Below, one piece after another: positions 1-9,481 of a stretch of 64,000 nucleotides of DNA; positions within the stretch are counted from its first letter, which is position 1; each line of letters starts with the position of its first letter. The notes beneath the pieces were generated by a model, which was given only the letters and a program-made list of their open reading frames with translations, made no database searches and was not told the DNA's origin. A program made the translations under genes and the position numbers. Source of the stretch: Planctomycetota bacterium (lineage in GTDB: Bacteria; Planctomycetota; UBA1135; GCA-002686595); assembly GCA_014238415.1 (NCBI GenBank), contig JABABA010000017.1:23923-87922 (forward strand), in the 5' to 3' direction.

Positions 1-456
1 ATCGTCCGGTGCGACGGTGTATTCCATTCCCTCCCAGTTTTTGTCCCACCACCGTTCCGGGTCCCAGGCGGTGCCTTTGTTGGCGCGGTCCGAGAGAAAC
101 TCCATGCGCGCCTTGTCGACTGCGGCTTTTCCCCAGTGTTGGGGCGGGCGGATCCCAGTGGCCAGTACGTACTCCAGGTACTGCTCGTTGGTCACCTCGG
201 TGATCATCAGGTAGAAGCTCTTGACGTCGATCTTGTGTCCCGGGGTTTCCGAATCCAGCGCCTGCACAAAGCGCTCTGCGTTGCCGCCGGAACTCACCAG
301 GTCTTGGATCACCTTGCGGTCGTTGCCAATCTCGGTGTTGCCGCCCTTGATGGTCACCATGCCTGGCGGGGGGGGCTGTTGAGAAGGGCCGTTGGGCGTC
401 GACCCGCCGGAGAACAGGGGCAGCAGGGTGGTCAGGATCTGTACAGGTAAAATCAT
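1..456 (-). CDS. SUMF1/formylglycine-generating-enzyme-type protein, partial
   Basis: The gene runs off the left edge; 152 N-terminal codons are visible from an ATG at 456. The first residues (MILPVQILTTLLPLFSGG) look like a short secretion signal, followed by a Pro-rich linker. Then come MVTIKGGNTEIGND and FYLMITEVTNEQYLEYV, which resemble the M-V-x-I-x-G-G-x-x-x-G and E-V-T-N-x-x-Y elements at the start of SUMF1/FGE-sulfatase domains. Proteins of this fold either oxidise a sulfatase Cys to formylglycine or act as secreted binding modules; the catalytic Cys pair would lie in the missing C-terminal part. The next minus-strand gene upstream begins at 1727, so this gene has its own 220-nt upstream region. 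The fold call is fairly firm and the exact role unknown. Confidence 0.75.
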   Translation of the reverse strand, partial: MILPVQILTTLLPLFSGGSTPNGPSQQPPPPGMVTIKGGNTEIGNDRKVIQDLVSSGGNAERFVQALDSETPGHKIDVKSFYLMITEVTNEQYLEYVLATGIRPPQHWGKAAVDKARMEFLSDRANKGTAWDPERWWDKNWEGMEYTVAPDD

Positions 457-677
457 GATTCTCGTGTCTGGAGCGTGCGGGGACCGGGCAGGGGCTGTGC
501 CCTTGACGGTTGTTCCTAGTCCCCTCGGGGCTCGCGGTTGCGCTGGATCAGGCGACAAAGGATAGGCTGGAGATCGTTGCGTGCAAGTCTCTGGGGCCCG
601 GCAGGGCTGTTTTTTGTCGGGAGCCTTTCTGGCGGGCCCTTGGGCGGGGTCCAGATGATCCGGAATGGGGAGAAGCC

Positions 678-1727
678 CTAGACTCGTTTCGGAACGACCC
701 CAGCATCCTCCAGGTCCCGCAGGGGCGCATCCAGCCACTCGGCCCCATGCTGCTCCAACAGGCCCAAGAACGCATCGAGGGTCTCGGGTTCAAAGGCCCG
801 GCCGGATTGGGACTCGAAGAAATCGAGGGTCTTGTCCAGATCCCAGGGGGCCTTGTAAGAACGCCGTGAAGTCAGGCTATCGAAGACCTCTACCAAGCAC
901 AGAATGCGGCCCGCCGGACTGAGCGCGCTGCCCTTGAGGCGGCGCGGATAGCCAGTCCCATCCCAGCGCTCGTGGTGCTCGGCAATGTAAGTACAGGCTT
1001 CGACCAGGTGCGAGTTCGAACCGAGCTTGTTTGCACCCACTTCCGGGTGGCGTTGGACTTCGCGGTACTCTTGGGCTGTGAGAGGTCCTTTCTTGGTCAG
1101 GAAGGTCAGGTCCTCAAGATAGATCTTGCCGTAGTCGTGAGCGATGGCGGCCAGTTCAAGGCGTTCGGTGGTCTGTCTGTCGAGGCCCAGTTTCTCAGCG
1201 ATTTGGCGGCAATAGGAGCGTGTGCGTTCACCGTGTCCGGCAGTGTACGGATCCACCCGTTCGATGGTGTGGGCGACCATGTCAGAGAGGATGTTGACAA
1301 GATCCTTGAAGGTCACATCTTCGCGGTGGACCTGTTGTTCTTTGAGGGCCCGGTGCAGGACTGTGGCCAATGTGTTGGGGTCGACCGGTTTCTGCAGGTA
1401 ATCCCGGGCGCCCATCTTCATGGCGGCCACCGCCCCTTCTACCGCGGGGCGGCCGGTCATCAGGATCACAATTGAACGGGGGGAGGTGTCCCGGCAGGCG
1501 GCCAGGACTGCGGCTCCTTCGTTGCGGCCATCGAAAAACACATCGGTGACGACGGCATCGAAGGGCCGATCCCGAGCGGCTGCTGTTTCTATCAGGCGTG
1601 AGGCACGGCCCGCATCCAGTTCCCGGGTCGTGTCGAAGCCTTGGGAATCCAGGACCAGGCTAAGGACTTCAAGGGTCGATCCTTCGTCGTCAACCAGAAG
1701 CACGGTGGGGCGGCGGTGTCCAATCAT
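678..1727 (-). CDS. Response regulator with HD-GYP domain (putative cyclic-di-GMP phosphodiesterase)
   Basis: A 349-residue cytoplasmic two-domain regulator. Residues 7-125 form a REC receiver: acidic pair D13/D14, phospho-acceptor D62, T91 and K113. Residues about 140-320 form an HD-GYP domain with YTAGHGERT (161-169), the HD pair H197/D198 in AIAHDYGK, the HH pair 251-252 and an intact GYP triad at 259-261 in WDGTGYP. An intact GYP usually means c-di-GMP hydrolysis (RpfG type), here expected to be switched by phosphorylation. No cognate histidine kinase lies nearby, so it is probably an orphan. It is divergent from the pseudouridine synthase gene across 81 nt that contain an AT-rich TTATAA stretch near 1770. 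Confidence 0.9.
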   Translation of the reverse strand: MIGHRRPTVLLVDDEGSTLEVLSLVLDSQGFDTTRELDAGRASRLIETAAARDRPFDAVVTDVFFDGRNEGAAVLAACRDTSPRSIVILMTGRPAVEGAVAAMKMGARDYLQKPVDPNTLATVLHRALKEQQVHREDVTFKDLVNILSDMVAHTIERVDPYTAGHGERTRSYCRQIAEKLGLDRQTTERLELAAIAHDYGKIYLEDLTFLTKKGPLTAQEYREVQRHPEVGANKLGSNSHLVEACTYIAEHHERWDGTGYPRRLKGSALSPAGRILCLVEVFDSLTSRRSYKAPWDLDKTLDFFESQSGRAFEPETLDAFLGLLEQHGAEWLDAPLRDLEDAGVVPKRV

Positions 1728-1808
1728 CAGCTTTTTTTGGGTCAGTTTCCCGATCTCTCTACGTCTCTCTTATAACATCCCCCCCCTTGAGATTGGAGCA
1801 TTGTACCC

Positions 1809-2765
1809 ATGCGCATCCCCGTGACCCCCGACCAGACCGGCGCCCGCCTTGATCGTTTTCTGACCGTGCGTGTGCCCCAATGGTCTCGCAGCAGGCTGCA
1901 GGCCCTGATCAAGGCAGGTGGCGTGCGGGTGGATGACGAGGTTGTGCAGCGGCCGGGCAGCAGACTTCTTGAGGCTCAGGTGGTTCAATTTGACCTTCCT
2001 GAGCTCGCACCACCCACAGATCCTGAGGGGGGGGCGATCGTTGACCTGCCATTGCTTTATTCCGACGAGCACATTGCTCTGGTGGATAAACCTGCTGGCC
2101 TCTTGAGTCACGCCAACGACCGCAGTCAACGTGAGACTGTGGTCACCATGGCAGAGGATGCCTTGGGACCATTGGCTCCCACAGAGGATCCCCGTCGTCG
2201 GGGAGTGGTTCATCGTCTCGACCGCATGACCAGTGGCGTGATGATTATCGCTCGTACTCCCCAGGCCATGGAGGGCATGCAGGCGCGCTTCGCCGATCGG
2301 GAGGTGCAGAAGACCTACTATGCGTTGGTTCATCACCACCCCCGTTTCATCAGCGAAATGGTGGATGCCCCACTTGAAACCGATCCCAAGCATCGCCAGA
2401 AAATGCGCGTGGCAGAAGGTGGAATGGGGCGACCGGCGAGCACATTGACAGAGACCCTTGAGTTGTTCCGAGGCCATGCTCTCGTGGCTGCCTATCCGCA
2501 TACGGGTCGCACTCATCAGGTGCGCGTGCATCTGACTCACATAGGTCATCCGATCGTGGGGGATCCCCAGTACACCCAGCGCGGCGCGATCCGCGACCCC
2601 ATTCCGAAGGAGGCCCCGCTTCCACGGCGTCAGTGTCTGCACGCCGCGAAGATTTCTTTCGAGCACCCGGTGACCGGCGAACCAATGATCGGTGAGTCTC
2701 CCTTGGCGAGCGACTTTTCGGACCTTCTGGATTGGATGCGGACACACATGGCTGTCGAGGGCTAG
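1809..2765 (+). CDS. RluA/RluD-family rRNA pseudouridine synthase
   Basis: A 318-residue enzyme that would convert specific uridines of rRNA (or tRNA) to pseudouridine. Residues 1-60 form an S4-like RNA-binding domain (GARLDRFLTVRVPQWSRSRL, then a V-x-V-[ND]-type turn). The catalytic domain carries HRLDRMTSGVMIIART with catalytic Asp138, and a downstream RTHQVRVHLTHIGHPIVGD motif typical of RluA/RluC/RluD. Length and domain order match RluD. The family is certain; the target uridine cannot be read from sequence. The gene stands between a divergent HD-GYP regulator and the AI-2E family permease, 77 nt downstream on the same strand. Confidence 0.92.
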   Translation: MRIPVTPDQTGARLDRFLTVRVPQWSRSRLQALIKAGGVRVDDEVVQRPGSRLLEAQVVQFDLPELAPPTDPEGGAIVDLPLLYSDEHIALVDKPAGLLSHANDRSQRETVVTMAEDALGPLAPTEDPRRRGVVHRLDRMTSGVMIIARTPQAMEGMQARFADREVQKTYYALVHHHPRFISEMVDAPLETDPKHRQKMRVAEGGMGRPASTLTETLELFRGHALVAAYPHTGRTHQVRVHLTHIGHPIVGDPQYTQRGAIRDPIPKEAPLPRRQCLHAAKISFEHPVTGEPMIGESPLASDFSDLLDWMRTHMAVEG

Positions 2766-2842
2766 TGGTGGGCGCATTCTGCAAGTCCGGAAGCCTGTTT
2801 CGTAAATGCATGGCTCAGGAACCACGCAGTCGCTAGAGTTCG

Positions 2843-4129
2843 ATGGTGAGCAATACCGACCCCAGCGACAGCCGTCCTCCTTGGGCATGCATGCATCTGT
2901 GGCAGATCCAATGGGTGCGCGACCTGTTGATCGGGGCTGCGTTTCTTGGACTATTGATGTTGGGCCATCGCCTGAGCCTGGTGACGGTGCCCCTGCTCCT
3001 GGCTTTGGGTCTCGCTTATCTGCTGGAGCCGCTCATGCGTGGTCTGGAGAAACGGCTGCACCTCAAGCGGCGTAGCGCAGCGGCTCTGTTGTTGGTGGGC
3101 GTGTTTTTTTGCGCCGTGCTGCCTATCACTGTGGCTGGTGTTGTCGCCACCCTGCAAAGCGCCAGGGTCGCCCAGTCGGTCTACACCGGCTCCAGCGCCG
3201 TGGTGGCCTCCGTGCGCGCGCCGGAGGATCTGAAGCTGGCCGAGGCGGTACCTCCCGCCTGGCGTCGAGTGCGGAATACCGTGGTGGAGATTGCTGAGTC
3301 TGCCAGGGCGGAGCGTGAGCAGCCGGGGTCAGAAGAGGGCCTCGGCGCTGTCATGGGAGATGATCTCATCCGCATCATCAATGGCATTCTGGAGTTTGTC
3401 AGCACGAATTCCGAGCGCCTCGCCAGTAGTGCCATCAAGACCGGGGGCAGCGCCGCACGACTTGCCGTCTCCACCGTGGGCTGGCTTGGGAATGTTGCAT
3501 TCATGGGGTTCCTCTGTCTGTTCTTCCTTTATTTTGCGATTTCGCGACAAGCAGACTTTTCTTGTTTCGTGCGTGAGTTGGTGCCCGAGGAGGATCGCGG
3601 TCGAGCGGGGGCAGTCTTTCACCGAATGGACAACGCAGTCAGTGGGTTCATCCGAGGGCGCATCACGATCGCTCTCTTTCTGGCCTTGTTCTACATCCTT
3701 GGCTTTGCAGTGATTGGAGTCCCCGCACCGATCTTGCTGGGTTGCCTGATCAGTCTCTTGGCGTTGATCCCTTATGCAACCCTGGCAGCCTTGCCCCTGG
3801 TGATGATCTTGATGGCGCTTGAAGGTGCCTCTGGCATGCGCGGGGAATGGTGGTGGATTCTTGCCGCGCCTACTGTCTGGTATCAGTTGGGTCAGGCCCT
3901 CGACGACTACATCCTGACCCCGCGCATCCAGGGCAAAACCACGGATCTTTCCACCCCTCAGATCCTGTTTGCCTCCTTGGCCGGAGGCATCTTGGGGGGC
4001 TTCTATGGATTGCTCGTAGCGATTCCAGCCGCAGCCTGCCTCAATATCCTCGTGGATGAGTTGCTCAAGCCCGCGTTCGTCAGTTGGGTCAAGGGCAATC
4101 GTGAGGACTTCTTGCCCCTTGATGAGTGA
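2843..4129 (+). CDS. AI-2E family transporter (PerM/TqsA-like membrane permease)
   Basis: A 428-residue inner-membrane protein with the usual hydrophobic layout of the AI-2E/UPF0118 family: two N-terminal segments (LIGAAFLGLLMLGHRL and VTVPLLLALGLAYLLEP), a third segment near residues 85-108, a long soluble region of about 110 residues, then a C-terminal bundle. LGNVAFMGFLCLFFLYFAI and the C-terminal QILFASLAGGILGGFYGLLVAIP stretch are characteristic. Members export small molecules such as autoinducer-2 or act as Na+/H+ antiporters; which applies here is not visible. The ATG at 2843 is the first start after rluA; a later Met at residue 17 is possible. The gene is convergent with the large minus-strand repeat protein. 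Confidence 0.85.
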   Translation: MVSNTDPSDSRPPWACMHLWQIQWVRDLLIGAAFLGLLMLGHRLSLVTVPLLLALGLAYLLEPLMRGLEKRLHLKRRSAAALLLVGVFFCAVLPITVAGVVATLQSARVAQSVYTGSSAVVASVRAPEDLKLAEAVPPAWRRVRNTVVEIAESARAEREQPGSEEGLGAVMGDDLIRIINGILEFVSTNSERLASSAIKTGGSAARLAVSTVGWLGNVAFMGFLCLFFLYFAISRQADFSCFVRELVPEEDRGRAGAVFHRMDNAVSGFIRGRITIALFLALFYILGFAVIGVPAPILLGCLISLLALIPYATLAALPLVMILMALEGASGMRGEWWWILAAPTVWYQLGQALDDYILTPRIQGKTTDLSTPQILFASLAGGILGGFYGLLVAIPAAACLNILVDELLKPAFVSWVKGNREDFLPLDE

Positions 4130-4166
4130 GCCACGTTCCGGGTCACCGGTTTCGGCCTTTGCCCGG

Positions 4167-7100
4167 TTACCTCAGCTTGATCGTGACTCGCTTCTCGCCG
4201 TTGCCACGGATCGCTATGGTCTTGCTCTTGGTCTTGCCGTCGGCCTCCACGCTCACCCGGTAGCGGCCGTCGGCCAGGGGGCCGAGCCGGTGCTCCGTGG
4301 GGGAGAAATTGCCTTCCATGTAGATACTCTGGATGTCCTGCATGCCAACAGCAGAAGACACATTGCGGCCCTCGCTGTCGGTGACGGTGATCTTGCCCCG
4401 TTGGCCTTCTCCATTGGCGTCCAGAATGCGCACCCACAGAATCGTGCCTTGGCTGGCGGTTAGATTGACTTCTGCGACCTTGCCTGGACCCGCACTGAAA
4501 GAGGCGCTTTCCGGGGCAGCCAGATCCGCAGTTCGCGCAAAGGCGGTGTAGTCCCCGGAGGCGAGGCCGGTGTAGACCAGCACACCATGGGCGTCGGTGA
4601 GTTGCATGCTGAAGGGCTCAAGCATTCGCCCCTCCTGATCGCGCAGAAAGACGGTGGCTCCACCAACCGGGGTGCCGCCGCTGTTGAGTACTGTGATCTT
4701 GGCGCTGCAGGACTCTGGCAGCACCAGGAGAATGCCGTCGGCGCCACGATCTTCCTGCACTTGGATGCCGCCCAGAGTCACACGGCCCAGGCCCTGGCCC
4801 CCACTGGCACTGAAGGGGGAGTTGCCTCCAGCGGATAGGCGGTAGGTTCCTGCGCGCAGGCCCAAGAGTTCAAAGCTCCCGTCCTCGTTGCTGGAGATCT
4901 CAGCGTACTGACCACCAAACATGCTGTCAGAGCGCGTGCCTCCTTCCAGGGTCAGGGTAATGCGTTGGGCTCCTGCTGGGCGCCCATCGGCTCTTTCCAC
5001 ACGGCCCGAAATACGGCCCAAGGGCAATTTGAAGTCCAGCTTGAGTTCGGTTACCTGGGTAGGAATGTCCCGGGAGTACTCGATAGTGGACTGCTGGCCA
5101 ATGCCACCAGGGACCTTTTGCACATTGACCACGTAGACGCCCCCGCCGCTGAGTTCCACCTCATAGGTGCCATCTTCCGCCACCGATGTCATTTCCAGAC
5201 GCTCGTAGAGCCGCTCTCCTTCGGGATAGAAGCTCATGAGCGCGCCCCCATAGGTCTCCCCAGCAAGCGTTACGCGCCCATACACCCGAACCGGATTGTC
5301 CTTGGGTTTGCCGAGTTCAACATAGGTCTCTTCGCCTTCGACAATCGTGGCCTGGCTCATCTCCATGCTCTGCATCAGAGCGCCCATGTCCACCTCCCCG
5401 CTCTCGGTGGTTGCGCCAAACCCACCTGACATGTTCATGGCCACCACTTGCCATGTTCCGGGAGCCATTGCTTCCATCAGGAAGGTCCCGTCAGGGCCGG
5501 AGAGAGTCGTGCGGTTCGACATCTCGGGCATCTTGTTGGCGGTGATCAGGCGACCGCTGGCCGGTTCCCCGGAAGCGTCCATGATCAGGCCCTTCAGAGC
5601 GCCCCCTTGAGTGAGGACCAGGTCTACGCCCTCCAGTATCTCTCCTGCAGCACCATTGATCTCGCGGGGCTGGCCGGGGCCGAAGCCGGTCTTGCTGGCA
5701 ACCAAACTGACCGGTCCAGTGAGTGCTTCGTATTCGTAGTTGCCCTTCTCATCGCTGGTCGCAGGTTGCGCCAGGGGGGAGGCGGAGATTGCTCTCTGCC
5801 AGTCAGGACCAGAAGTGGCCAGGCTGACCTCGGCCTCCGCCTGGGGTTGGCTGCTCGTGTCCATGACACGCCCACGAACTTGCACGGTGCCCTCCAGTTG
5901 CACTATCAGCTCTTCTCCGGGTAGCTGGGGCAGATTGAAGGTCAGCGGGGTGCGTAGGATTGCGCCATCGCCGCGAGCCAGCAACTCCCAGGGACCGTCT
6001 GCGAGGTCCTGGATGATGAAGGTCGGGTCAGCTTGCTGGACACGCGCATTCGAGGTGTCGGAATAGAGTGTCAGGAGGTCCCCGGTCAGTACCCGGCGCA
6101 CGACTACCTTGGTTTCTGCAGGCAGTGACAAGCCGTCCGTCCTTTCCAGTCTCCCCCGCAGCGCGAGGGGTGCGTGCAGTCGCAGCAGGACCTCGTCGCT
6201 TTCCGGTCGCACGGCGTCCTGGCGCGCCGCATGCCGCAGGCCATCGGCCTCCGCATGGTCTTCCTCTACGCTGGCGGTCAGGCTGAAGGGGCCCGCGCCC
6301 AGGCCCGTCAGGACAAAGCTGCCATCGGGATTGCTCTTTGTTGAGGCGCTCGCCCCACGGGCTGCTGAGAGAGCTCCCGGGCCCGCCATGAAGGCGCGGT
6401 CGAAATTGGCGTCGACGGTCATTCCCGCTGCAGGATTTCCGTCAGGCCATTCAATCTTGCCCCTGATCGAGCGACCCTCTTCCAGGATCAGTTCCAGGTC
6501 GGTGAGGGTCTCGCCGGACACCGTCTCCACGCTGAGTTTCTTGCTGTCCAGGTGGGCGTCCGAGTCTGCCGAGACCTTGACCGTGCCTGGCATGACCCCT
6601 TCGATGCGGAAGGATCCGTCGGTTTCGCAGGAAATCTCGCGCAGGAGCGTGTCGTCGAAGCCCATGAAACGGCCGGGCAGCCAGGCGCTGACCGTTGCTT
6701 CTGGAATGATTGCGCCTTCGGCGGAGCGCACGGTTCCGCTGAGAACTGCACCTTCTTCAAGGAGCATCTCTACGGTTTCTTCGCTTCCCCCAGATCGGGT
6801 TTCAAAGGGGGTGACTTTGGCCGCCAGCGAGCCTTTCTCCGGGATCGCACGCAGGCTAAGGCTCAAACCTTCGGGCACTCCGCGCATCTCCACCAGGCCT
6901 TGTTCATCCGCCTCCGATCTGAGGGCATAGCCTTGGAAGCCGGGGGTCAGGCTGGCGGGGCTGATGCCATCCAAGGAGGGTCGTGCTTGCAGGCTGGTCC
7001 CCGCAAGAGGGCTTCTGTCCGAAGCGTTCAATATCAGCACGCGAACAAACCCACGCAGTTCGGGCTCAAGCGTGACAGGCTCACCCGCGTTTGGAAGCTC

Positions 7101-7688
7101 GAGCGACTTGTCCAAGGCGAGAAAGCGCCCATCGAGGCTGATGTAGAGGCTCTTGTCCTTGGGCAAAGCCTCCGTTGGTATTTCGAAGGCACCCTGGCTA
7201 TCAACTGCCGCGCGTCCCACTACAGAGCCTTCAATCGTGGCTGGTCCCGGGCCGGTTATCCTTGCACCGAAAGCGCCGGCGCTCATGGAACCGGTCAGTA
7301 TGACCACTTCGAGGGTGTCGTCAGTGGGAGAGCCCGGGGGGGAGATCACCTGTCCGGTCCAACGCAGCACTGCATCAGTTGCCTGGCTGCGGGTGGCTTG
7401 ATCGCCTTCCGGCTCAGCGCTGAGGATGGTGTCTTCGGAGGATGTGTCTGTGGCTTGCGAGTCTTCGTCGCTGCTTGCCTGGCCCACTTCCACTACGCTA
7501 TCGCCCTGGTCCTGGTTCTCGCTTGGAGTCTGTAGTAGCTGGTCGCCAACAAGCACAATCAGAGCGAGTCCAAGGGCGATGACGAGTAGGCGCGGGAGTC
7601 GGGAGTTCATTGGGGACGTGGGTGCTGGGAGTGCTTGGGGCTTTGCTTCAGGGGGCACGGGGGTAATTGCGCCATTCTCCAGGTTCAT
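4167..7688 (-). CDS. Membrane-anchored protein of tandem carboxypeptidase-regulatory-like domains
   Basis: An 1173-residue protein with a short cytoplasmic N-terminus, one membrane segment at about residues 31-51 ([19 protein letters not shown]) and an acidic linker. The long extracytoplasmic part is built from at least eight beta-sandwich units of the CarboxypepD_reg type. Each unit starts with a G-x-V/I-x-x-x-G-x-P-x-x-x-A-x-V pattern and ends with a DGxFxxxGLxxGxYxLxA pattern. No catalytic peptidase domain is present, so a structural, adhesive or cell-surface role is inferred. A second in-frame Met at residue 27, just before the membrane segment, could be the true start. It is divergent from the methylmalonyl-CoA mutase gene, whose start lies 61 nt away, so the two promoters must be closely packed. 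Confidence 0.8.
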   Translation of the reverse strand: MNLENGAITPVPPEAKPQALPAPTSPMNSRLPRLLVIALGLALIVLVGDQLLQTPSENQDQGDSVVEVGQASSDEDSQATDTSSEDTILSAEPEGDQATRSQATDAVLRWTGQVISPPGSPTDDTLEVVILTGSMSAGAFGARITGPGPATIEGSVVGRAAVDSQGAFEIPTEALPKDKSLYISLDGRFLALDKSLELPNAGEPVTLEPELRGFVRVLILNASDRSPLAGTSLQARPSLDGISPASLTPGFQGYALRSEADEQGLVEMRGVPEGLSLSLRAIPEKGSLAAKVTPFETRSGGSEETVEMLLEEGAVLSGTVRSAEGAIIPEATVSAWLPGRFMGFDDTLLREISCETDGSFRIEGVMPGTVKVSADSDAHLDSKKLSVETVSGETLTDLELILEEGRSIRGKIEWPDGNPAAGMTVDANFDRAFMAGPGALSAARGASASTKSNPDGSFVLTGLGAGPFSLTASVEEDHAEADGLRHAARQDAVRPESDEVLLRLHAPLALRGRLERTDGLSLPAETKVVVRRVLTGDLLTLYSDTSNARVQQADPTFIIQDLADGPWELLARGDGAILRTPLTFNLPQLPGEELIVQLEGTVQVRGRVMDTSSQPQAEAEVSLATSGPDWQRAISASPLAQPATSDEKGNYEYEALTGPVSLVASKTGFGPGQPREINGAAGEILEGVDLVLTQGGALKGLIMDASGEPASGRLITANKMPEMSNRTTLSGPDGTFLMEAMAPGTWQVVAMNMSGGFGATTESGEVDMGALMQSMEMSQATIVEGEETYVELGKPKDNPVRVYGRVTLAGETYGGALMSFYPEGERLYERLEMTSVAEDGTYEVELSGGGVYVVNVQKVPGGIGQQSTIEYSRDIPTQVTELKLDFKLPLGRISGRVERADGRPAGAQRITLTLEGGTRSDSMFGGQYAEISSNEDGSFELLGLRAGTYRLSAGGNSPFSASGGQGLGRVTLGGIQVQEDRGADGILLVLPESCSAKITVLNSGGTPVGGATVFLRDQEGRMLEPFSMQLTDAHGVLVYTGLASGDYTAFARTADLAAPESASFSAGPGKVAEVNLTASQGTILWVRILDANGEGQRGKITVTDSEGRNVSSAVGMQDIQSIYMEGNFSPTEHRLGPLADGRYRVSVEADGKTKSKTIAIRGNGEKRVTIKLR

Positions 7689-7749
7689 TCACCCCTTATT
7701 GCCAAGAATTCGGCTTGAGACCCTTGGCTTCGCTCTACCCTTGCTGCCC

Positions 7750-9399
7750 ATGGCTGATTCCCACCCATCCCAGCCTTCCCGCGAGGAGTGGCTGGAGAGC
7801 ACCTACGCCAAGGCGGCGGCTCGGCGACCGGAGCGCTCCAAGGTCTTTGAGACCCCCTCCGGTATTCCTCTCGACCCGATCTACGGTGAGGCCTCAGATG
7901 GCGGCTGGCCTGGGGAGTATCCCTACACCCGCGGCGTGCAGCCCACCATGTATCGTGGTCGTTTGTGGACCATGCGCCAGTATGCGGGCTTTTCCAGCGC
8001 CAGAGCCACAAACGAGCGGTTCAAGATGCTCTTGGAGCGAGGGCAAACAGGGCTGTCCACAGCCTTTGATCTGCCCACACAACTGGGATTTGATTCAGAT
8101 GATCCGCTCGCCGAAGCCGAGGTGGGCAAAGTGGGTGTGCCGATCAACTCGATCTACGACCTGCAGCAGTTGTTCAAGGATATTCCCTTGGATCAGGTTT
8201 CGATTTCAATGACCATCAATGCTACCGCATCGTATGTCTTGGCAGGAGTGGTGGCCCTTGCCCGTCAGAACAAGATCGATCCCGCCTTGCTGCGAGGCAC
8301 CGTGCAGAATGACATACTCAAAGAGTACGCTGCCCGCGGAAACTACCGCTATCCGGCGCAGCCCTCCATGCGCCTGGTCACCGATCTGATGGCCTGGTGC
8401 AAGCAGCATGTGCCCCTCTGGAACACGATCAGCATCAGCGGCTATCACATCCGCGAGGCTGGATCCACAGCCGTGCAGGAACTGGGCTTCACCCTGGCCA
8501 ATGGTTGCGCATATGTGCGGGCGGCGGTGGACGCGGGCCTGGCTGTGGATGAATTCGCACCTCGTCTTTCGTTTTTCTTCAACGCTCACAACAACCTCTT
8601 TGAAGAGGTGGCCAAGTTCCGCGCCGCGCGGCGCATGTGGGCGCGCATCATGCGCGAGGAATTCAAGGCCGAGGACCCGCGCTCCTGGACCATGCGTTTT
8701 CACACTCAGACCGCGGGCTCCATGCTCACCAGCCAGCAGCCCGACAACAATGTTGTGCGGGTCACGGTGCAAGCCCTCGCTGCAATTCTCGGAGGCACCC
8801 AGTCCTTGCACACCAATAGCCGCGACGAAGCTCTGGGATTACCCAGCGCCGACAGCGCTCAGTTGGCCCTGCGAACTCAACAGATATTGGCCAATGAATC
8901 CGGCGTGGCGGATGTGATCGATCCATTGGGAGGCAGCCCCTTGATCGAGTCCTTGACGGATGACCTGGAAACCCGGGCCCTGGATCTGATGGCCCGAGTG
9001 GAAGAGAGGGGAGGTCCTGTGGCCGCAGTGGAGGACGGGTTCGTGCAGCGTGAAATCCTGTCTTCGGCCTTGGCCTGGCAGAAATCTGTGGAGTCCGGCG
9101 AGCGTACTGTTGTGGGAGTCAATTCCCACCAAAGTGAAGAGGCCTCCCCCGAGATTTTCCGCCCCGATCCGCGGGAGAAAGCTGCGGTGCTGGCCACTCT
9201 CGAACAGGTGCGCGCCGATCGGGACCCCGCCAGGGTCGACGCTGCTTTGCGCGTCTTGCAAGAGACCGCCAATGGCACCGGAAACCTGATGGACCCGATC
9301 CTGGCAGCGGTGGAGGCCCATGTAACCCTTGGCGAAGTGAGCGCGGCGTTGGAGTCGGTCTTCGGACGCTTTCAACCGCCAGACATGTTGGTTTCTTGA
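7750..9399 (+). CDS. Methylmalonyl-CoA mutase, large (substrate-binding) subunit
   Basis: A 549-residue subunit of the adenosylcobalamin enzyme that interconverts (R)-methylmalonyl-CoA and succinyl-CoA. RQYAGFS (Tyr78), [30 protein letters not shown] (Arg196) and [15 protein letters not shown] are typical of the TIM-barrel domain. Tyr78 and Arg196 correspond to the Tyr/Arg pair that distinguishes methylmalonyl- from isobutyryl-CoA mutase, where Phe/Gln occur. The chain ends without a cobalamin-binding DxHxxG domain, so a separate small subunit must be encoded elsewhere. The ATG at 7750 was chosen because the family N-terminus begins here and longer forms run back into the divergent gene. Epimerase and carboxylase genes of the same pathway lie at 14.7-18.9 kb. 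Confidence 0.95.
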   Translation: MADSHPSQPSREEWLESTYAKAAARRPERSKVFETPSGIPLDPIYGEASDGGWPGEYPYTRGVQPTMYRGRLWTMRQYAGFSSARATNERFKMLLERGQTGLSTAFDLPTQLGFDSDDPLAEAEVGKVGVPINSIYDLQQLFKDIPLDQVSISMTINATASYVLAGVVALARQNKIDPALLRGTVQNDILKEYAARGNYRYPAQPSMRLVTDLMAWCKQHVPLWNTISISGYHIREAGSTAVQELGFTLANGCAYVRAAVDAGLAVDEFAPRLSFFFNAHNNLFEEVAKFRAARRMWARIMREEFKAEDPRSWTMRFHTQTAGSMLTSQQPDNNVVRVTVQALAAILGGTQSLHTNSRDEALGLPSADSAQLALRTQQILANESGVADVIDPLGGSPLIESLTDDLETRALDLMARVEERGGPVAAVEDGFVQREILSSALAWQKSVESGERTVVGVNSHQSEEASPEIFRPDPREKAAVLATLEQVRADRDPARVDAALRVLQETANGTGNLMDPILAAVEAHVTLGEVSAALESVFGRFQPPDMLVS

Positions 9400-9481
9400 G
9401 GCACGTGTTTCAGCTGAAGCAGGCGCTCAACTACTGAATACTGCACGCGCTGATCCTGTTGCGGGCAGCTTGTTGCCGGGT

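Noticed and set aside
366..374. G8 tract in the SUMF1-type gene as a phase-variable repeat
   Set aside because: It encodes a short poly-Pro linker after the signal region and similar G/C runs occur throughout this GC-rich sequence; nothing indicates slippage.
1..456. The SUMF1-type protein as activator of the sulfatase-fold enzyme at 9482-11461
   Set aside because: That enzyme has Thr rather than Cys at the nucleophile position, so formylglycine formation cannot apply to it.
1770..2888. A 372-residue minus-strand frame opposite the pseudouridine synthase gene
   Set aside because: The plus strand encodes a complete RluA-type enzyme with HRLD catalytic motif; the antisense frame shows no family pattern.
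4141..4171. Hairpin GGTCACCGG / CCGGTTACC between the convergent AI-2E transporter and repeat-protein genes
   Set aside because: It has a mismatch, no T run on either strand, and it overlaps the stop codon of the minus-strand gene, so terminator function is not supported.
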